NCBI GenBank assembly: GCA_024231975.1 | Contig: JAAEQB010000050.1 | Coordinates: 1-64,000 of the forward strand | DNA from: Allobosea sp. | GTDB taxonomy: Bacteria; Pseudomonadota; Alphaproteobacteria; Rhizobiales; Beijerinckiaceae | Direction: 5' to 3' | Length of the DNA: 64,000 nt | In this document: one piece after another, positions 53,387-61,363 of the stretch | How the letters are laid out: each line of letters opens with the position of its first letter | Position numbering within the stretch: position 1 is the first letter of the stretch | The notes under the pieces: model-generated | Told to the model about the DNA's origin: nothing | Database searches by the model: none | Seen by the model: only the letters and a program-made list of their open reading frames with translations | Translations under genes and position numbers: made by a program

Positions 53387-54579
53387 CGCGTCGCTCCCTG
53401 CTGCTGAGCCTGGCCCTGGGTCTGGCCGTTCGGTCGGCGCTGCTGATGCTGGCCGAGCTCCCCGAGTGGCAGATAGGGCACGACGCCATTGCCGGAGCCA
53501 TTCTGGTCGAGAATCACCTTGTCCATGCCGCCGAAGACGCGCTCCATGGTTTCGAGGAAGAGACGCTCGCGCGTGACGGCGGGCGCATTCTTGTATTGCT
53601 CATAGACCGAGTTGAAGCGGCTGATCTGGCCGAGCGCTTCGGCGACCGTCTGGTCCTTGAAGGCTTCGGCCGACTGCAGCAGCTGCGCGGCACGGCCACG
53701 CGACTCCGGCACGACCTGGTTGGCATAGGTCTCGGCCTGGTTGCGCAGGCGCTCCTGGTCGGCGCGCGCCGCCTGGACGTCGCGGAAGGCGTCGATGACC
53801 TGCTGCGGCGGGTCGACCTTCTGCAGTTGCACCAGCCGGATCTGCACGCCGGCCCGGTAGGTGTTCAGCGTGTCCTGCATCAGCTGGCGCACTTCGGTCT
53901 CGATCGCAGCGCGGTCGGTGGTCAGCACCGGCTGGATGTTGCGCCGGCCGATCACCTCGCGCATCGCGCTCTCGGCCACGGCCTTCACCGTGCCCGGCGG
54001 ATCCTGGATGTTGAAAACGAAGGCCTCGGGTGCGCCCGGATCGATCTGCCACTGCACGATCACGTCGATGTCGACGATGTTCTCGTCGCCGGTGAGCATC
54101 AGGCTTTCTTCGGGGATATCGGTCTGGCGCGAGGTGCGCGCCGATTCGACCGTGCGGAAGCCGACCTCGGTGGTGATGACGTTGGTCACCTGCGGCTTGA
54201 TCACGCTGCCGATCGGATAAGGCAGGTTGTAGTTCAGGCCCTGCCCGGTCTTACCGACATATTTGCCGAAGATCAGGTTGAGGCCGACCTCGTTGGGTCG
54301 CACCGTGTAGACGCCGGTGGCGAGCCAGAGCAGCACCAGGCCGAGGCCGACGAGCAGGAGCCCGCGGCCGCCGAGATTGCCGCCCGGCATGAAGTTCTTG
54401 AGCCGGTCCTGGCCGCGCCGGATGATCTCCTCGAGATCGGGCGGGGTATTGCCGCCGGAAGGACCGCCGCCGCCCCAGGGACCGCCACCGTTGCCGCCGC
54501 CGCCACGCTGGCCCCAGGGACCACCGCCACCGCCGCCGCCACTGCCGCCGCTTCCACCGCTCTGGTTACTCCAAGGCAT
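53383..54579 (-). CDS. hflK: FtsH protease activity modulator HflK
   Basis: 398 residues. N-terminal Gly-rich region (GGSGGSGGGGGGGPWGQ) before one transmembrane helix and the SPFH domain (PNEVGLNLIFGKYVGKTGQGL, RTSRQTDIPEESLMLTGDENIVDIDVIVQW in pieces). The C-terminal coiled coil and Gln-rich tail are typical. First gene of hflK-hflC-DUF2065. Confidence 0.95.
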   Translation of the reverse strand: MPWSNQSGGSGGSGGGGGGGPWGQRGGGGNGGGPWGGGGPSGGNTPPDLEEIIRRGQDRLKNFMPGGNLGGRGLLLVGLGLVLLWLATGVYTVRPNEVGLNLIFGKYVGKTGQGLNYNLPYPIGSVIKPQVTNVITTEVGFRTVESARTSRQTDIPEESLMLTGDENIVDIDVIVQWQIDPGAPEAFVFNIQDPPGTVKAVAESAMREVIGRRNIQPVLTTDRAAIETEVRQLMQDTLNTYRAGVQIRLVQLQKVDPPQQVIDAFRDVQAARADQERLRNQAETYANQVVPESRGRAAQLLQSAEAFKDQTVAEALGQISRFNSVYEQYKNAPAVTRERLFLETMERVFGGMDKVILDQNGSGNGVVPYLPLGELGQHQQRRPNGQTQGQAQQQGATR

Positions 54580-54891
54580 GCCTCAGCCGTTCCTCACTCT
54601 TTGCTTCGACCGTGCATAGCTGAACGGTTGAATGCTGTCAGCGCCATCAGGCGCAATGGGCGTTGAATTGGGCATCGGCCATGGATTCGTCAACGACGCA
54701 AGCGCCTTTGGTCGTAGACCCTTCGTCGCAGTCCTTTATTCAGCGGCTCTGCAACCCGCTCGGGCAGCGGCCCGCAAGAGCCAGAAACCCGCGCTGCTGC
54801 CGGACACCCGCAACAGAATCAGCGCCATTGCCCCATCACGGTTCCGCGGTCGGCATGCGGCCGCGATCAGTCATGCCGATTGTTGCCGATC
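54580..54891. other. Intergenic region between hflK and toxin-antitoxin genes
   Basis: Divergent promoters for hflK and the antitoxin should be here. Short open frames have no protein character. No hairpin with a T-run was found. Confidence 0.45.
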
Positions 54892-54920
54892 TTGCTTGTC
54901 CAAGCCATACGCCTTATGTA
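54892..54920 (+). promoter_or_regulatory. Probable promoter of toxin-antitoxin operon
   Basis: TTGCTT (54892-54897) and TATGTA (54915-54920) are spaced by 17 bp, a plausible -35/-10 pair for the housekeeping sigma factor. The -10 overlaps the palindrome at 54916-54935, so repressor binding would block it. Confidence 0.5.
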
Positions 54921-54935
54921 GGTACGTACCTACAT
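54916..54935. promoter_or_regulatory. Perfect 20-bp palindromic operator of toxin-antitoxin pair
   Basis: ATGTAGGTACGTACCTACAT is fully self-complementary and lies 11 bp before the antitoxin ATG. It is the expected autoregulatory site of a Phd-type antitoxin, with or without VapC. Confidence 0.75.
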
Positions 54936-54946
54936 GGAGTTCCGCC

Positions 54947-55201
54947 ATGGCCCGGACCACTCTTTCAAGTCGCGAGCTGAATCATGATGTCAGCAGCGCC
55001 AAGAAGGCCGCGCAGGAAGGCCCGGTCGTGATCACGGACCGAGGCAAGCCATCGCACGTGCTGATGACCTATAGCGAATTCCAACGCTTGGGCGGTAAGC
55101 GCGGTAGCCTCGTGGAGGCGCTCGCGATGCCCGGTCTGTCGAGCATCGACTTCGATCCGCCGCGCGCCGAGATCGCGCCGCGCAAGATCGACCTGTCTTG
55201 A
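54947..55201 (+). CDS. Phd/YefM family antitoxin
   Basis: 84 residues. MARTTLSSRELNHDVSSAKKAA matches the Phd/YefM N-terminal DNA-binding fold, and GPVVITDRGKPSHVLMTYSEFQRL the core. The C-terminal tail wraps the toxin in relatives. GGAG eight bases upstream. Stop overlaps the toxin start TTG (TTGA). Confidence 0.9.
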   Translation: MARTTLSSRELNHDVSSAKKAAQEGPVVITDRGKPSHVLMTYSEFQRLGGKRGSLVEALAMPGLSSIDFDPPRAEIAPRKIDLS

Positions 55202-55620
55202 GCTACCTGCTAGATACCAACGTCATCTCCGAACTCCGCAAGATCGGCGACGGCAAGGCGGACAGCCGCGTCGTGGCCTGGATCGCGGCGGAGGACGCGG
55301 CGCGCTTCTTCATCTCGGCCATCACGATCCTCGAATTGGAGCGAGGCGTGCTCGGCGTTCAGCGCCGGGATGCCGCGCAAGGCGCGCGACTGCGGGCCTG
55401 GCTCGACAATCATGTCCGTCCGGAATTCGCCGGGCGCATACTGCCCGTCACCGCCGAGATCGCCACACGCTGCGCGCATCTCCATATCCCCGATCGGCGC
55501 AATGAGGTGGACGCGCTCATCGCCGCTACGGCACTGGTCCATGACCTGGCCGTGGTGACGCGCAATGTCCGGGATTTCGAGGGCGCCGGCGTCGTCGTGA
55601 TCGACCCCTGGCAAGGCTGA
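55198..55620 (+). CDS. VapC-like PIN domain toxin
   Basis: 140 residues, PIN-domain ribonuclease. Acidic catalytic residues: Asp in YLLDTNVISELRK, Glu in ILELERGV, Asp in RNEVDALIAATA, and Asp in RNVRDFEG. Start at TTG 55198 overlaps the antitoxin stop; no later ATG would keep the first Asp. A type II toxin that cleaves RNA when the antitoxin is lost. Confidence 0.92.
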   Translation: MSYLLDTNVISELRKIGDGKADSRVVAWIAAEDAARFFISAITILELERGVLGVQRRDAAQGARLRAWLDNHVRPEFAGRILPVTAEIATRCAHLHIPDRRNEVDALIAATALVHDLAVVTRNVRDFEGAGVVVIDPWQG

Positions 55621-55640
55621 TCGGTCCTTCGACCGAGTAC

Positions 55641-56156
55641 TCAGCCCTGCCTGTCGAACGAAGCGAAGCTGAACGCATGCTCGTCCTCCAGCCCTGCCGG
55701 ATGCTCGCTGCGGGCGCTCTCGCGGAAGGCTTTGCGATCGAAAGCCGGGAAAACCGCATCGCCCTCCGGGCTGGCATGAACAAAGGTCAGCTCCAGCCGG
55801 TCCGCGAAGGGCAGCGCCTGCGCATAGACCTCGCCGCCCCCGGCGACGATGACGGCGCGTGCGCCCATCGCCTGCCCGAGCCGCTCTCCCGTCTCCAGCG
55901 CCTGCTCCAGTGTCGGCACGACATAGACGCCGTCCGGTCCGAACTGCGGATCGCGCGACAGAACCACGCTCTGGCGCCCCGGCAAGGGTTTGCCGATCGA
56001 CAGAAAGGTCTTGCGTCCCATGATGATCGGGCAGCCCATGGTGAGCTCCCGGAAGCGGCGCAGGTCGGTCCGCAGCCGCCAGATCAATTGGTTGTCGCGG
56101 CCGATCACGCCATTGTCGGCGATCGCCGCGATCAGGACGACGGGGAGCCTGGACAC
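55641..56156 (-). CDS. folA: Dihydrofolate reductase
   Basis: Reduces dihydrofolate with NADPH, required to recycle the folate consumed by ThyA. 171 residues. IAAIADNGVIGRDNQLIWRLRTDLRRFRELTMG, then MGRKTFLSIGKPLPGRQSVVLSRD, and VAGGGEVYAQALPFADRLELT (in pieces) are all characteristic. The start is GTG 56156 with GGAGG upstream. It follows the GNAT gene by 4 bp, in the thyA run. Confidence 0.95.
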   Translation of the reverse strand: MSRLPVVLIAAIADNGVIGRDNQLIWRLRTDLRRFRELTMGCPIIMGRKTFLSIGKPLPGRQSVVLSRDPQFGPDGVYVVPTLEQALETGERLGQAMGARAVIVAGGGEVYAQALPFADRLELTFVHASPEGDAVFPAFDRKAFRESARSEHPAGLEDEHAFSFASFDRQG

Positions 56157-56160
56157 CGCC

Positions 56161-56643
56161 TCAGCCTCCGGCCGCGAGCTTGCGCAAGGCCTCGCCGTCC
56201 ACGCGCTTCACCGTCCATTCGCTCTGCGCGACCGCGCCGATCGAGCGGTAGAACACCCGCGAGGGCTCGTTCCAGTTCAGCACCCACCAGGCGAAGCGCG
56301 ACAGCCCCTCGTCGACGCAGCGCTTGGCGAGGCGCACCATCAACGCCTTGCCGATGCCGCGGCCGCGCTGCTCGGGCCGGACATAGAGATCCTCCAGCCA
56401 GATGCCGTGCCGGCCAGTGAAGGTCGAATAGGTGTAGAACCAGATCGCGAAGCCGGCCGGCTTCCCGTCCCATTCGGCGATGTCGCAGAATACCTTGGGT
56501 TCGGGCCCGAACAGGGCGGCCGCCATGTCGGCTTCGTTCGCCTCGACCTCGTGAAGCAGCTTCTCGTATTCGGCGAGTTCACGGACGAAGGAGAGCACCA
56601 GCCCGGCCTCGTCGGGTCGGGCGGGACGGATCGTCAGCGTCAT
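56161..56643 (-). CDS. GNAT family N-acetyltransferase
   Basis: 160 residues. The acetyl-CoA binding motif V-R-P-E-Q-R-G-R-G-I-G-K-A is clear (LYVRPEQRGRGIGKALM) with W-E-L at the preceding strand (IWLEDLYV). Resembles the diamine acetyltransferase (SAT-like) subgroup. Start overlaps the thyA stop (ATGA). Acceptor substrate is unknown. Confidence 0.88.
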   Translation of the reverse strand: MTLTIRPARPDEAGLVLSFVRELAEYEKLLHEVEANEADMAAALFGPEPKVFCDIAEWDGKPAGFAIWFYTYSTFTGRHGIWLEDLYVRPEQRGRGIGKALMVRLAKRCVDEGLSRFAWWVLNWNEPSRVFYRSIGAVAQSEWTVKRVDGEALRKLAAGG

Positions 56644-57434
56644 ACCGCGATCGGCGCCTTGATCGCCGGATGCGGGTCGTAGCCCTCGATCACGACATCC
56701 TCGAAGCGGAAATCCTCGAGCTTGCGCACCGCCTGGTTGAGCCGGAGCGTCGGCAGCGCCCGCGGCGTCCGCGACAGCTGCTCGCGGGTCTGGTCGAGAT
56801 GGTTGAGATAGAGATGCGTGTCGCCGAAGGAATGGACGAAATCGCCGACCGCGAGACCGGTCACCTGCGCGACCATATGGGTCAGCAGCGCATAGCTCGC
56901 GATGTTGAAGGGCACGCCGAGGAAGACGTCGGCCGAGCGCTGGTAGAGCTGGCAGGACAGTCGCCCGTCGACGACGAAGAACTGGAACAGGCAATGGCAC
57001 GGCGCCAGCGCCATCTTCGGGATGTCGGCCGGATTCCAGGCCGAGACGATCAGCCGGCGCGAATCGGGATTGCGTTTGATCTCGTCGACCAGCCAGGCGA
57101 TCTGGTCGATCGTACCGCCGTCCGGCGCCGGCCAGGAGCGCCATTGCCGGCCATAGACCGGGCCGAGATCGCCATTGGCATCGGCCCATTCGTCCCAGAT
57201 GGTGACGCCGTTCTCCTGGAGATAGCGGATATTGGTGTCGCCGCGCAGGAACCAGATCAGCTCGTGGATGATCGATTTCAGATGCAGTTTCTTGGTCGTG
57301 ACCAGCGGAAAGCCCTCCGACAGATCGAAGCGCATCTGATGGCCGAACAGAGCGAGCGTGCCGGTGCCGGTCCGGTCGTCCTTGCGGACGCCTTCGTCGA
57401 GGACGCGCTGCAGAAGGGCGTGATACTGGTGCAT
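56640..57434 (-). CDS. thyA: Thymidylate synthase
   Basis: Makes dTMP from dUMP with methylenetetrahydrofolate. 264 residues, the standard length. Catalytic Cys lies in MALAPCHCLFQFFV. Other hallmarks: RTGTGTLALFGHQMRFDL, WDEWADANGDLGPVYGRQWR, QRSADVFLGVPFNIASYALL and GDTHLYLNH. ATG 57434. First gene of thyA - GNAT - folA. Confidence 0.97.
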   Translation of the reverse strand: MHQYHALLQRVLDEGVRKDDRTGTGTLALFGHQMRFDLSEGFPLVTTKKLHLKSIIHELIWFLRGDTNIRYLQENGVTIWDEWADANGDLGPVYGRQWRSWPAPDGGTIDQIAWLVDEIKRNPDSRRLIVSAWNPADIPKMALAPCHCLFQFFVVDGRLSCQLYQRSADVFLGVPFNIASYALLTHMVAQVTGLAVGDFVHSFGDTHLYLNHLDQTREQLSRTPRALPTLRLNQAVRKLEDFRFEDVVIEGYDPHPAIKAPIAV

Positions 57435-57604
57435 TGAACCCGAATTCGAATCTGAAAAGCGCAAGATATTAGCGCCATCCGCGCCGGCGCGCTCCCCGCC
57501 CGCCGCAGCTCTCAACCGCTTTTCACGCAGCCCTCGCGACCAGGTCACGGCATCGAAATAAATCGTGATCGCTCCGGATATTGCAATGCCGAAGCGCCGC
57601 CCCA

Positions 57605-57616
57605 ATGTGAATGGCT
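57605..57616. repeat. ATGTGAATGGCT motif
   Basis: Single copy of a 12-mer that recurs as an inverted pair at 60833-60876. It is inside a larger imperfect hairpin formed by GAAGC...GCCCC and GGGGCGCTTC around 57589-57639. Confidence 0.5.
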
Positions 57617-57729
57617 GATGAACAGAAGGGGCGCTTCGGGCCTGCGCTTGGGGTATCGGACGAAGGTGGCTTCCGGTTTCCGGAACGATCCGATGCTCCA
57701 TCAAACGCCCGGTTGATGTGGACCGTATC

Positions 57730-58026
57730 ATGACCAGACTATCCATGCTGGCCGCACTGCTTCTGGCAGTGGGCCTTGCGGGGCATGCTTCGGCGTCAGC
57801 CTCGGCTGAAGCCAAGCCTCAAAACCCGGCGACCGCCACCGCGCCGAAGATCACGGAGTCCCAGGCGCGCTCGATCGCCTTCCGCCACGGCCTCGTCCAT
57901 GTCGAGGAGATCGCCCTCTCCGACTGGCGCTGGGAGATCGCCGGGCGCGCCCAGGGTGGCGTCGAGGTGACGCTCGATCTCAATGCCTATGACGGCTCGG
58001 TGGTCGGCGGCGCGGCAGCGCCCTGA
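57730..58026 (+). CDS. Small secreted PepSY-like protein
   Basis: 98 residues. Signal peptide (MTRLSMLAALLLAVGLAGHASA) followed by an Ala/Pro linker and a PepSY-like unit (ITESQARSIAFRHGLVHVEEIALSD, then VEVTLDLNAYDGSVVGG). PepSY modules often regulate proteases or bind metals. ATG 57730 preferred over GTG 57718. A strong terminator follows. Confidence 0.7.
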   Translation: MTRLSMLAALLLAVGLAGHASASASAEAKPQNPATATAPKITESQARSIAFRHGLVHVEEIALSDWRWEIAGRAQGGVEVTLDLNAYDGSVVGGAAAP

Positions 58027-58047
58027 TCGCATTCAGCTCGTAAGATT

Positions 58048-58081
58048 GCAAAAGCCGCGGGCGTTTTCCCGCGGCTTTTGC
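58048..58081 (+). terminator. Intrinsic terminator after PepSY-like gene
   Basis: A 14-bp perfect stem GCAAAAGCCGCGGG/CCCGCGGCTTTTGC with a 6-nt loop. The A/T flanks allow function in either direction. Confidence 0.9.
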
Positions 58082-58159
58082 ATGCTTGCGCAGAAATTAG
58101 CCGGGACGGCCTCCTGCTCTCTTTCCCCGCGCACGCTCAGTGCCTATATTCGCCTTGCC

Positions 58160-58509
58160 GTTCGCAAGACCGGCTATGGCGATAAACGGACTTCGGAATA
58201 AGCCTTTCGGACCCGGGGGCGGTACCCGGCGCCTCCACCACAGCCCTGCGGCGCGAGCAGCAGGGAGCTTGCAGCCCACAAGGTTGCAGGGCTGCGGCGG
58301 GGGCGAAATAGGATCGACGAGGGTGTAAAAGTTGTTCTTTTGCCCGGCATGGTTCCGCCGTTATCGGGCCATTGCATAGTTGCCAACGACAACAATGCTC
58401 GGGTTGCTGTCGCCGCGTAAGCGGTGCTGGTTCCCAAACCAAAGCCCTTGCGCTTAGCCGCGTAAGGCGGGGCTCGGAGGCGCCTGGCAACAGAAGCCTC
58501 CACTTTTTT
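58160..58509 (+). ncRNA. ssrA: tmRNA, circularly permuted two-piece type
   Basis: Rescues stalled ribosomes by trans-translation. The acceptor piece comes first and ends GCGCCTCCACCA at 58240. A linker 58241-58298 forms a CAGCCCTGC/GCAGGGCTG hairpin. The coding piece begins GGGGGCGAAATAGG at 58299, its first six bases pairing with GCCTCC of the acceptor to make the tRNA-like acceptor stem. The tag frame 58382-58420 reads ANDNNARVAVAA and stop, a normal alphaproteobacterial tag (the first Ala comes from tmRNA charging). The 5' boundary is approximate. sspB follows 156 bp downstream. Confidence 0.93.
58476..58509 (+). terminator. Terminator at ssrA 3' end
   Basis: GGAGGC/GCCTCC stem (58476-58481, 58496-58501), 14-nt loop, then AC and TTTTTT (58504-58509). 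Confidence 0.8.
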
Positions 58510-58664
58510 GTCCGGCTGAGGCAGCCGGTGCGGAGCAGCAGAGGAGGCCCTTCCTTTGTATGAGAACTGCTCTAAACTAATGGAATTGGTCACGTTTTTC
58601 GTTTCGGGGAGCTTCCCACCGGTCGCGGCGTGATCTAGAGGAGCGGAAACGGAACCCGGACCCG

Positions 58665-59267
58665 ATGACCAAGGATATTCTCCGCTACGACCTGATGGTG
58701 CAGGACGCGCTCAAGGGCGTCGTCCGCAAGATCCTGTCCGAGGCGGGCCGCGACGGGCTCCCGGGCGACCATCATTTCTACATCACCTTCCGGACGACGG
58801 CTCCGGGCGTGCGCCTGTCGCAGCGCCTGCGCGAGAAGCATCCGGACGAGATGACGATCGTGCTCCAGCACCAGTTCTGGGATCTCAACGTCAGCGACCA
58901 CGCCTTCGAGGTCGGGCTCTCCTTTTCCGGCGTGCCGGAGCGGCTGCTGATCCCCTATGACGCGATCACCACCTTCTTCGACCCGTCCGTCCAGTTCGGC
59001 CTGAAGTTCGAGACGCAGGAGGCCACCGGCGAGGCGCAGGCGAGCGAGCCCGCCGCCCCGGCGAAGGCGCCGCGCGGCGCCGCCTCCGAGCCCAGCGTCG
59101 CCCCGGCCGCGCCGCTCGCTTTGCCACCCAAGCCGGCCCAGAAGGCGCTGCCGGCAAGCGCGAAGAAGGAAGCAGCCGAAGCGGACACCGACGCCAAGAC
59201 GGACGAGGCCGCGGAGGAAAGCGGCGCCCAGGTCGTCAGCCTCGACGCCTTCCGCAAGAAGACCTGA
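58665..59267 (+). CDS. sspB: ClpXP adaptor protein SspB (alpha type)
   Basis: 200 residues. The N-terminal 115 residues are the SspB fold (LRYDLMVQDALKGVVRKILSEAG, GDHHFYITFRTTAPGVRLSQRL, EMTIVLQHQFWDLNVSDHAFEVGLSFSG). A Pro/Ala/Glu-rich tether follows and ends in VVSLDAFRKKT, the type of ClpX-binding tail seen in SspB. It delivers SsrA-tagged proteins to ClpXP. Being directly downstream of ssrA, tagging RNA and tag adaptor are neighbours. Confidence 0.93.
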   Translation: MTKDILRYDLMVQDALKGVVRKILSEAGRDGLPGDHHFYITFRTTAPGVRLSQRLREKHPDEMTIVLQHQFWDLNVSDHAFEVGLSFSGVPERLLIPYDAITTFFDPSVQFGLKFETQEATGEAQASEPAAPAKAPRGAASEPSVAPAAPLALPPKPAQKALPASAKKEAAEADTDAKTDEAAEESGAQVVSLDAFRKKT

Positions 59268-59278
59268 GACCAGCCTCG

Positions 59279-59381
59279 AGCGGGATGCGAAAAAGTGGGC
59301 ACCGGTTTTTCGTGTGAATCCCGCTCTGAACTTTTGGAATCGATCGCGATGATTTCGGATCGGTTCGGTCCGAAATCATCG
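59279..59381. repeat. Palindromic intergenic repeat, AAAAGTG...CGGTTTT type (copy 2), with second hairpin
   Basis: AGCGGGAT (59279) pairs with ATCCCGCT (59318-59325) around a centre AAAAAGTGGGCACCGGTTTTT. A second perfect 13-bp hairpin CGATGATTTCGGA/TCCGAAATCATCG (59347-59381) follows. The first part resembles 25305-25348. Lies between sspB and fumC. Confidence 0.75.
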
Positions 59382-59401
59382 TGATCTAGAGGCCCCCTGC
59401 C

Positions 59402-60796
59402 ATGACCGGATTCCGCAGCGAGACCGATTCCTTCGGTCCGATCGATGTCGCCGCCGACCGCTATTGGGCGGCGCAGACGCAGCGCTCGCTGCAGAACTTC
59501 AAGATCGGTGGACCGGCAGAGCGCATGCCGCTGCCGGTCGTGCATGCGCTGGTCCTGGTCAAGAAGGCCGCCGCCACCGTCAACGCCAAGCTCGGCCTGC
59601 TCGACGGCAAGGTCGAGGCCGCCATCGTCCAGGCCGCCGACGAGGCGCTCGCCGGCAAGTTCGACGAGCATTTCCCGCTCGTCGTCTGGCAGACCGGCTC
59701 CGGCACCCAGTCGAACATGAACGTCAACGAGGTGCTGGCCAACCGCGCCAACGAGATCCTTGGCGCCGGCCTCGGCAAGAAGAGCCCGGTCCACGCCAAC
59801 GACCACGTCAACAAGGGCCAGTCCTCCAACGACAGCTTCCCGACCGCGATCCATATCGCGGCCGCGCTCGCCGTCTCCAAGGAGCTGATGCCGGCGCTTG
59901 GCCGGCTGAAGGACGCCTTCAACGCCAAGGCGAAGGCTTTCGCCGACCTCGTCAAGATCGGCCGCACCCATCTCCAAGACGCGACCCCGGTCACGCTTGG
60001 CCAGGAATTCTCCGGCTATGTCGCGCAGATCGAGCTCGGCATCGCCCGCATCGAGCAGACCCTGCCCGGCCTGCTGGCGCTCGCCCAGGGCGGCACCGCC
60101 GTCGGCACTGGCCTCAATGCCCATCCCGATTTCGCCAGAGCTTTCTCGGCCGAGGTCGCCAGGCTGACCGGCCTGCCCTTCTGCACCGCCGACAACCTGT
60201 TCGAGGCGCTCGCCAGCCATGGCGCGATCTCCTACAGCCATGGCGCGCTGACCGCGCTCGCCATGGACCTGTTCAAGATCGCCAACGACATCCGCCTGAT
60301 GGGTTCCGGCCCGCGCTCCGGCCTCGGCGAGATCAGCCTGCCCGAGAACGAGCCGGGTTCCTCGATCATGCCGGGCAAGGTCAACCCGACCCAGGCCGAG
60401 GCGCTGACCATGGTCGCGACCCGCGTGCACGGCAACCAGGCGACCGTCACCTTCGCTGCCAGCCAGGGCCATTTCGAGCTCAACGTCTTCAAGCCGGTGA
60501 TCGCGCAGGCTTTCCTGCAGTCCGCGCGCCTCCTGGCAGATGCGGCCGACAGCTTCCGCAGCAATTGCGTCGAGGGCATCGAGCCCAATCGCGAGCGTCT
60601 CGCCGAATTGCTCTCGCGCTCGCTGATGCTGGTGACCGCGCTCGCGCCGGCGATCGGCTACGACAAGGCCGCCAGCATCGCCAAGGCCGCCCACCACAAC
60701 GGCACGACCCTGCGCGAAGAAGCGCTCAAGGCCGGCGTCGACGCTGACCTGTTCGACAAGACCGTCGTCGCCGAAGACATGCTCAGCCCGGGCTGA
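59402..60796 (+). CDS. fumC: Class II fumarate hydratase
   Basis: Converts fumarate to malate in the TCA cycle without an iron-sulfur cluster. 464 residues. WQTGSGTQSNMNVNEVLANRA and NKGQSSNDSFPTAIHIA are substrate-site regions, IGRTHLQDATPVTLGQEF holds the catalytic His, and GSSIMPGKVNPTQ is the superfamily signature. Starts at ATG 59402. Confidence 0.97.
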   Translation: MTGFRSETDSFGPIDVAADRYWAAQTQRSLQNFKIGGPAERMPLPVVHALVLVKKAAATVNAKLGLLDGKVEAAIVQAADEALAGKFDEHFPLVVWQTGSGTQSNMNVNEVLANRANEILGAGLGKKSPVHANDHVNKGQSSNDSFPTAIHIAAALAVSKELMPALGRLKDAFNAKAKAFADLVKIGRTHLQDATPVTLGQEFSGYVAQIELGIARIEQTLPGLLALAQGGTAVGTGLNAHPDFARAFSAEVARLTGLPFCTADNLFEALASHGAISYSHGALTALAMDLFKIANDIRLMGSGPRSGLGEISLPENEPGSSIMPGKVNPTQAEALTMVATRVHGNQATVTFAASQGHFELNVFKPVIAQAFLQSARLLADAADSFRSNCVEGIEPNRERLAELLSRSLMLVTALAPAIGYDKAASIAKAAHHNGTTLREEALKAGVDADLFDKTVVAEDMLSPG

Positions 60797-60876
60797 TAAC
60801 GAGGGGCATGCAAATGACCCTTGTTATTCCGCATGTGAATGGCTCACGCCATCGGCCGCATGTCAGCCATTCACAT
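60796..60876. repeat. Two adjacent inverted repeats after fumC
   Basis: ATAACGAGGGGCAT...ATGACCCTTGTTAT (60796-60827; one G-T and one mismatched pair) is followed by a perfect 12-bp inverted repeat ATGTGAATGGCT/AGCCATTCACAT (60833-60844, 60865-60876). No T-run follows, so classic termination is doubtful. Confidence 0.65.
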
Positions 60877-60923
60877 TGGAGCAACGGCCTGACGCGTCAG
60901 CGTCACTGGCCGTTGGCAAGATA

Positions 60924-61124
60924 ATGGCCGAGATCGTCAATCTCCGCCGCGCCCGCAAGGCCCGTGACCGGGCGAGCGCCGAGGCGCAGGCCGAGCAGAA
61001 CCGCATCACGTTCGGCCGGACCAAGGCCGAGCGCAAGCTGACCGAGGCGGAGAAGACGCTGGCCGAGCGCCGCCTCGAAGGCCATCGCCTCTCCGACGAC
61101 CCCGACGGCAAGGACAAGGCGTGA
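60924..61124 (+). CDS. DUF4169 family small protein
   Basis: 66 residues, strongly basic and helical (MAEIVNLRRARKARDRASAE, then FGRTKAERKLTEAEKTLAE). DUF4169 proteins are common in alphaproteobacteria; function unknown. Stop overlaps the start of the next gene (GTGA). Confidence 0.88.
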   Translation: MAEIVNLRRARKARDRASAEAQAEQNRITFGRTKAERKLTEAEKTLAERRLEGHRLSDDPDGKDKA

Positions 61125-61363
61125 GCGGCCTGCGAAAACGCTCCCTCGCCATCGCCGGCCACCGCACCAGCGTCTCGCTCGAAGAGCCGTTCTGGGAGGC
61201 GCTGAAGGAGATCGCGGCCGCCGAGAAGCGGCCGATCGCCAGCCTGGTGGTCGAGGTCGATTCCGGCCGCGGCGAGCTTAACCTCTCCTCGGCGCTGCGG
61301 CTGCGCGTGCTCGCGCATTATCGCGGGCGGACCGACACCACTCGACTTACCCCTGCGGACTGA
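61121..61363 (+). CDS. Ribbon-helix-helix domain protein
   Basis: 80 residues, starting at GTG 61121 in overlap with DUF4169. The pattern KRSLAIAGHRTSVSLEEPFWEALKEIAA matches the RHH_4 family, whose members pair with DUF4169 genes. RHH folds usually bind DNA as dimers. The 3' end overlaps argP by 17 bp in convergent arrangement. Confidence 0.88.
   Translation: MSGLRKRSLAIAGHRTSVSLEEPFWEALKEIAAAEKRPIASLVVEVDSGRGELNLSSALRLRVLAHYRGRTDTTRLTPAD

Noticed and set aside
54632..54946. N-terminal extension of the antitoxin frame
   Set aside because: The upstream part spans the promoter and palindrome and has no protein-like character; the ATG at 54947 has a good ribosome site.
58955..60697. A 580-codon minus frame
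   Set aside because: Antisense to sspB and fumC, both well supported.
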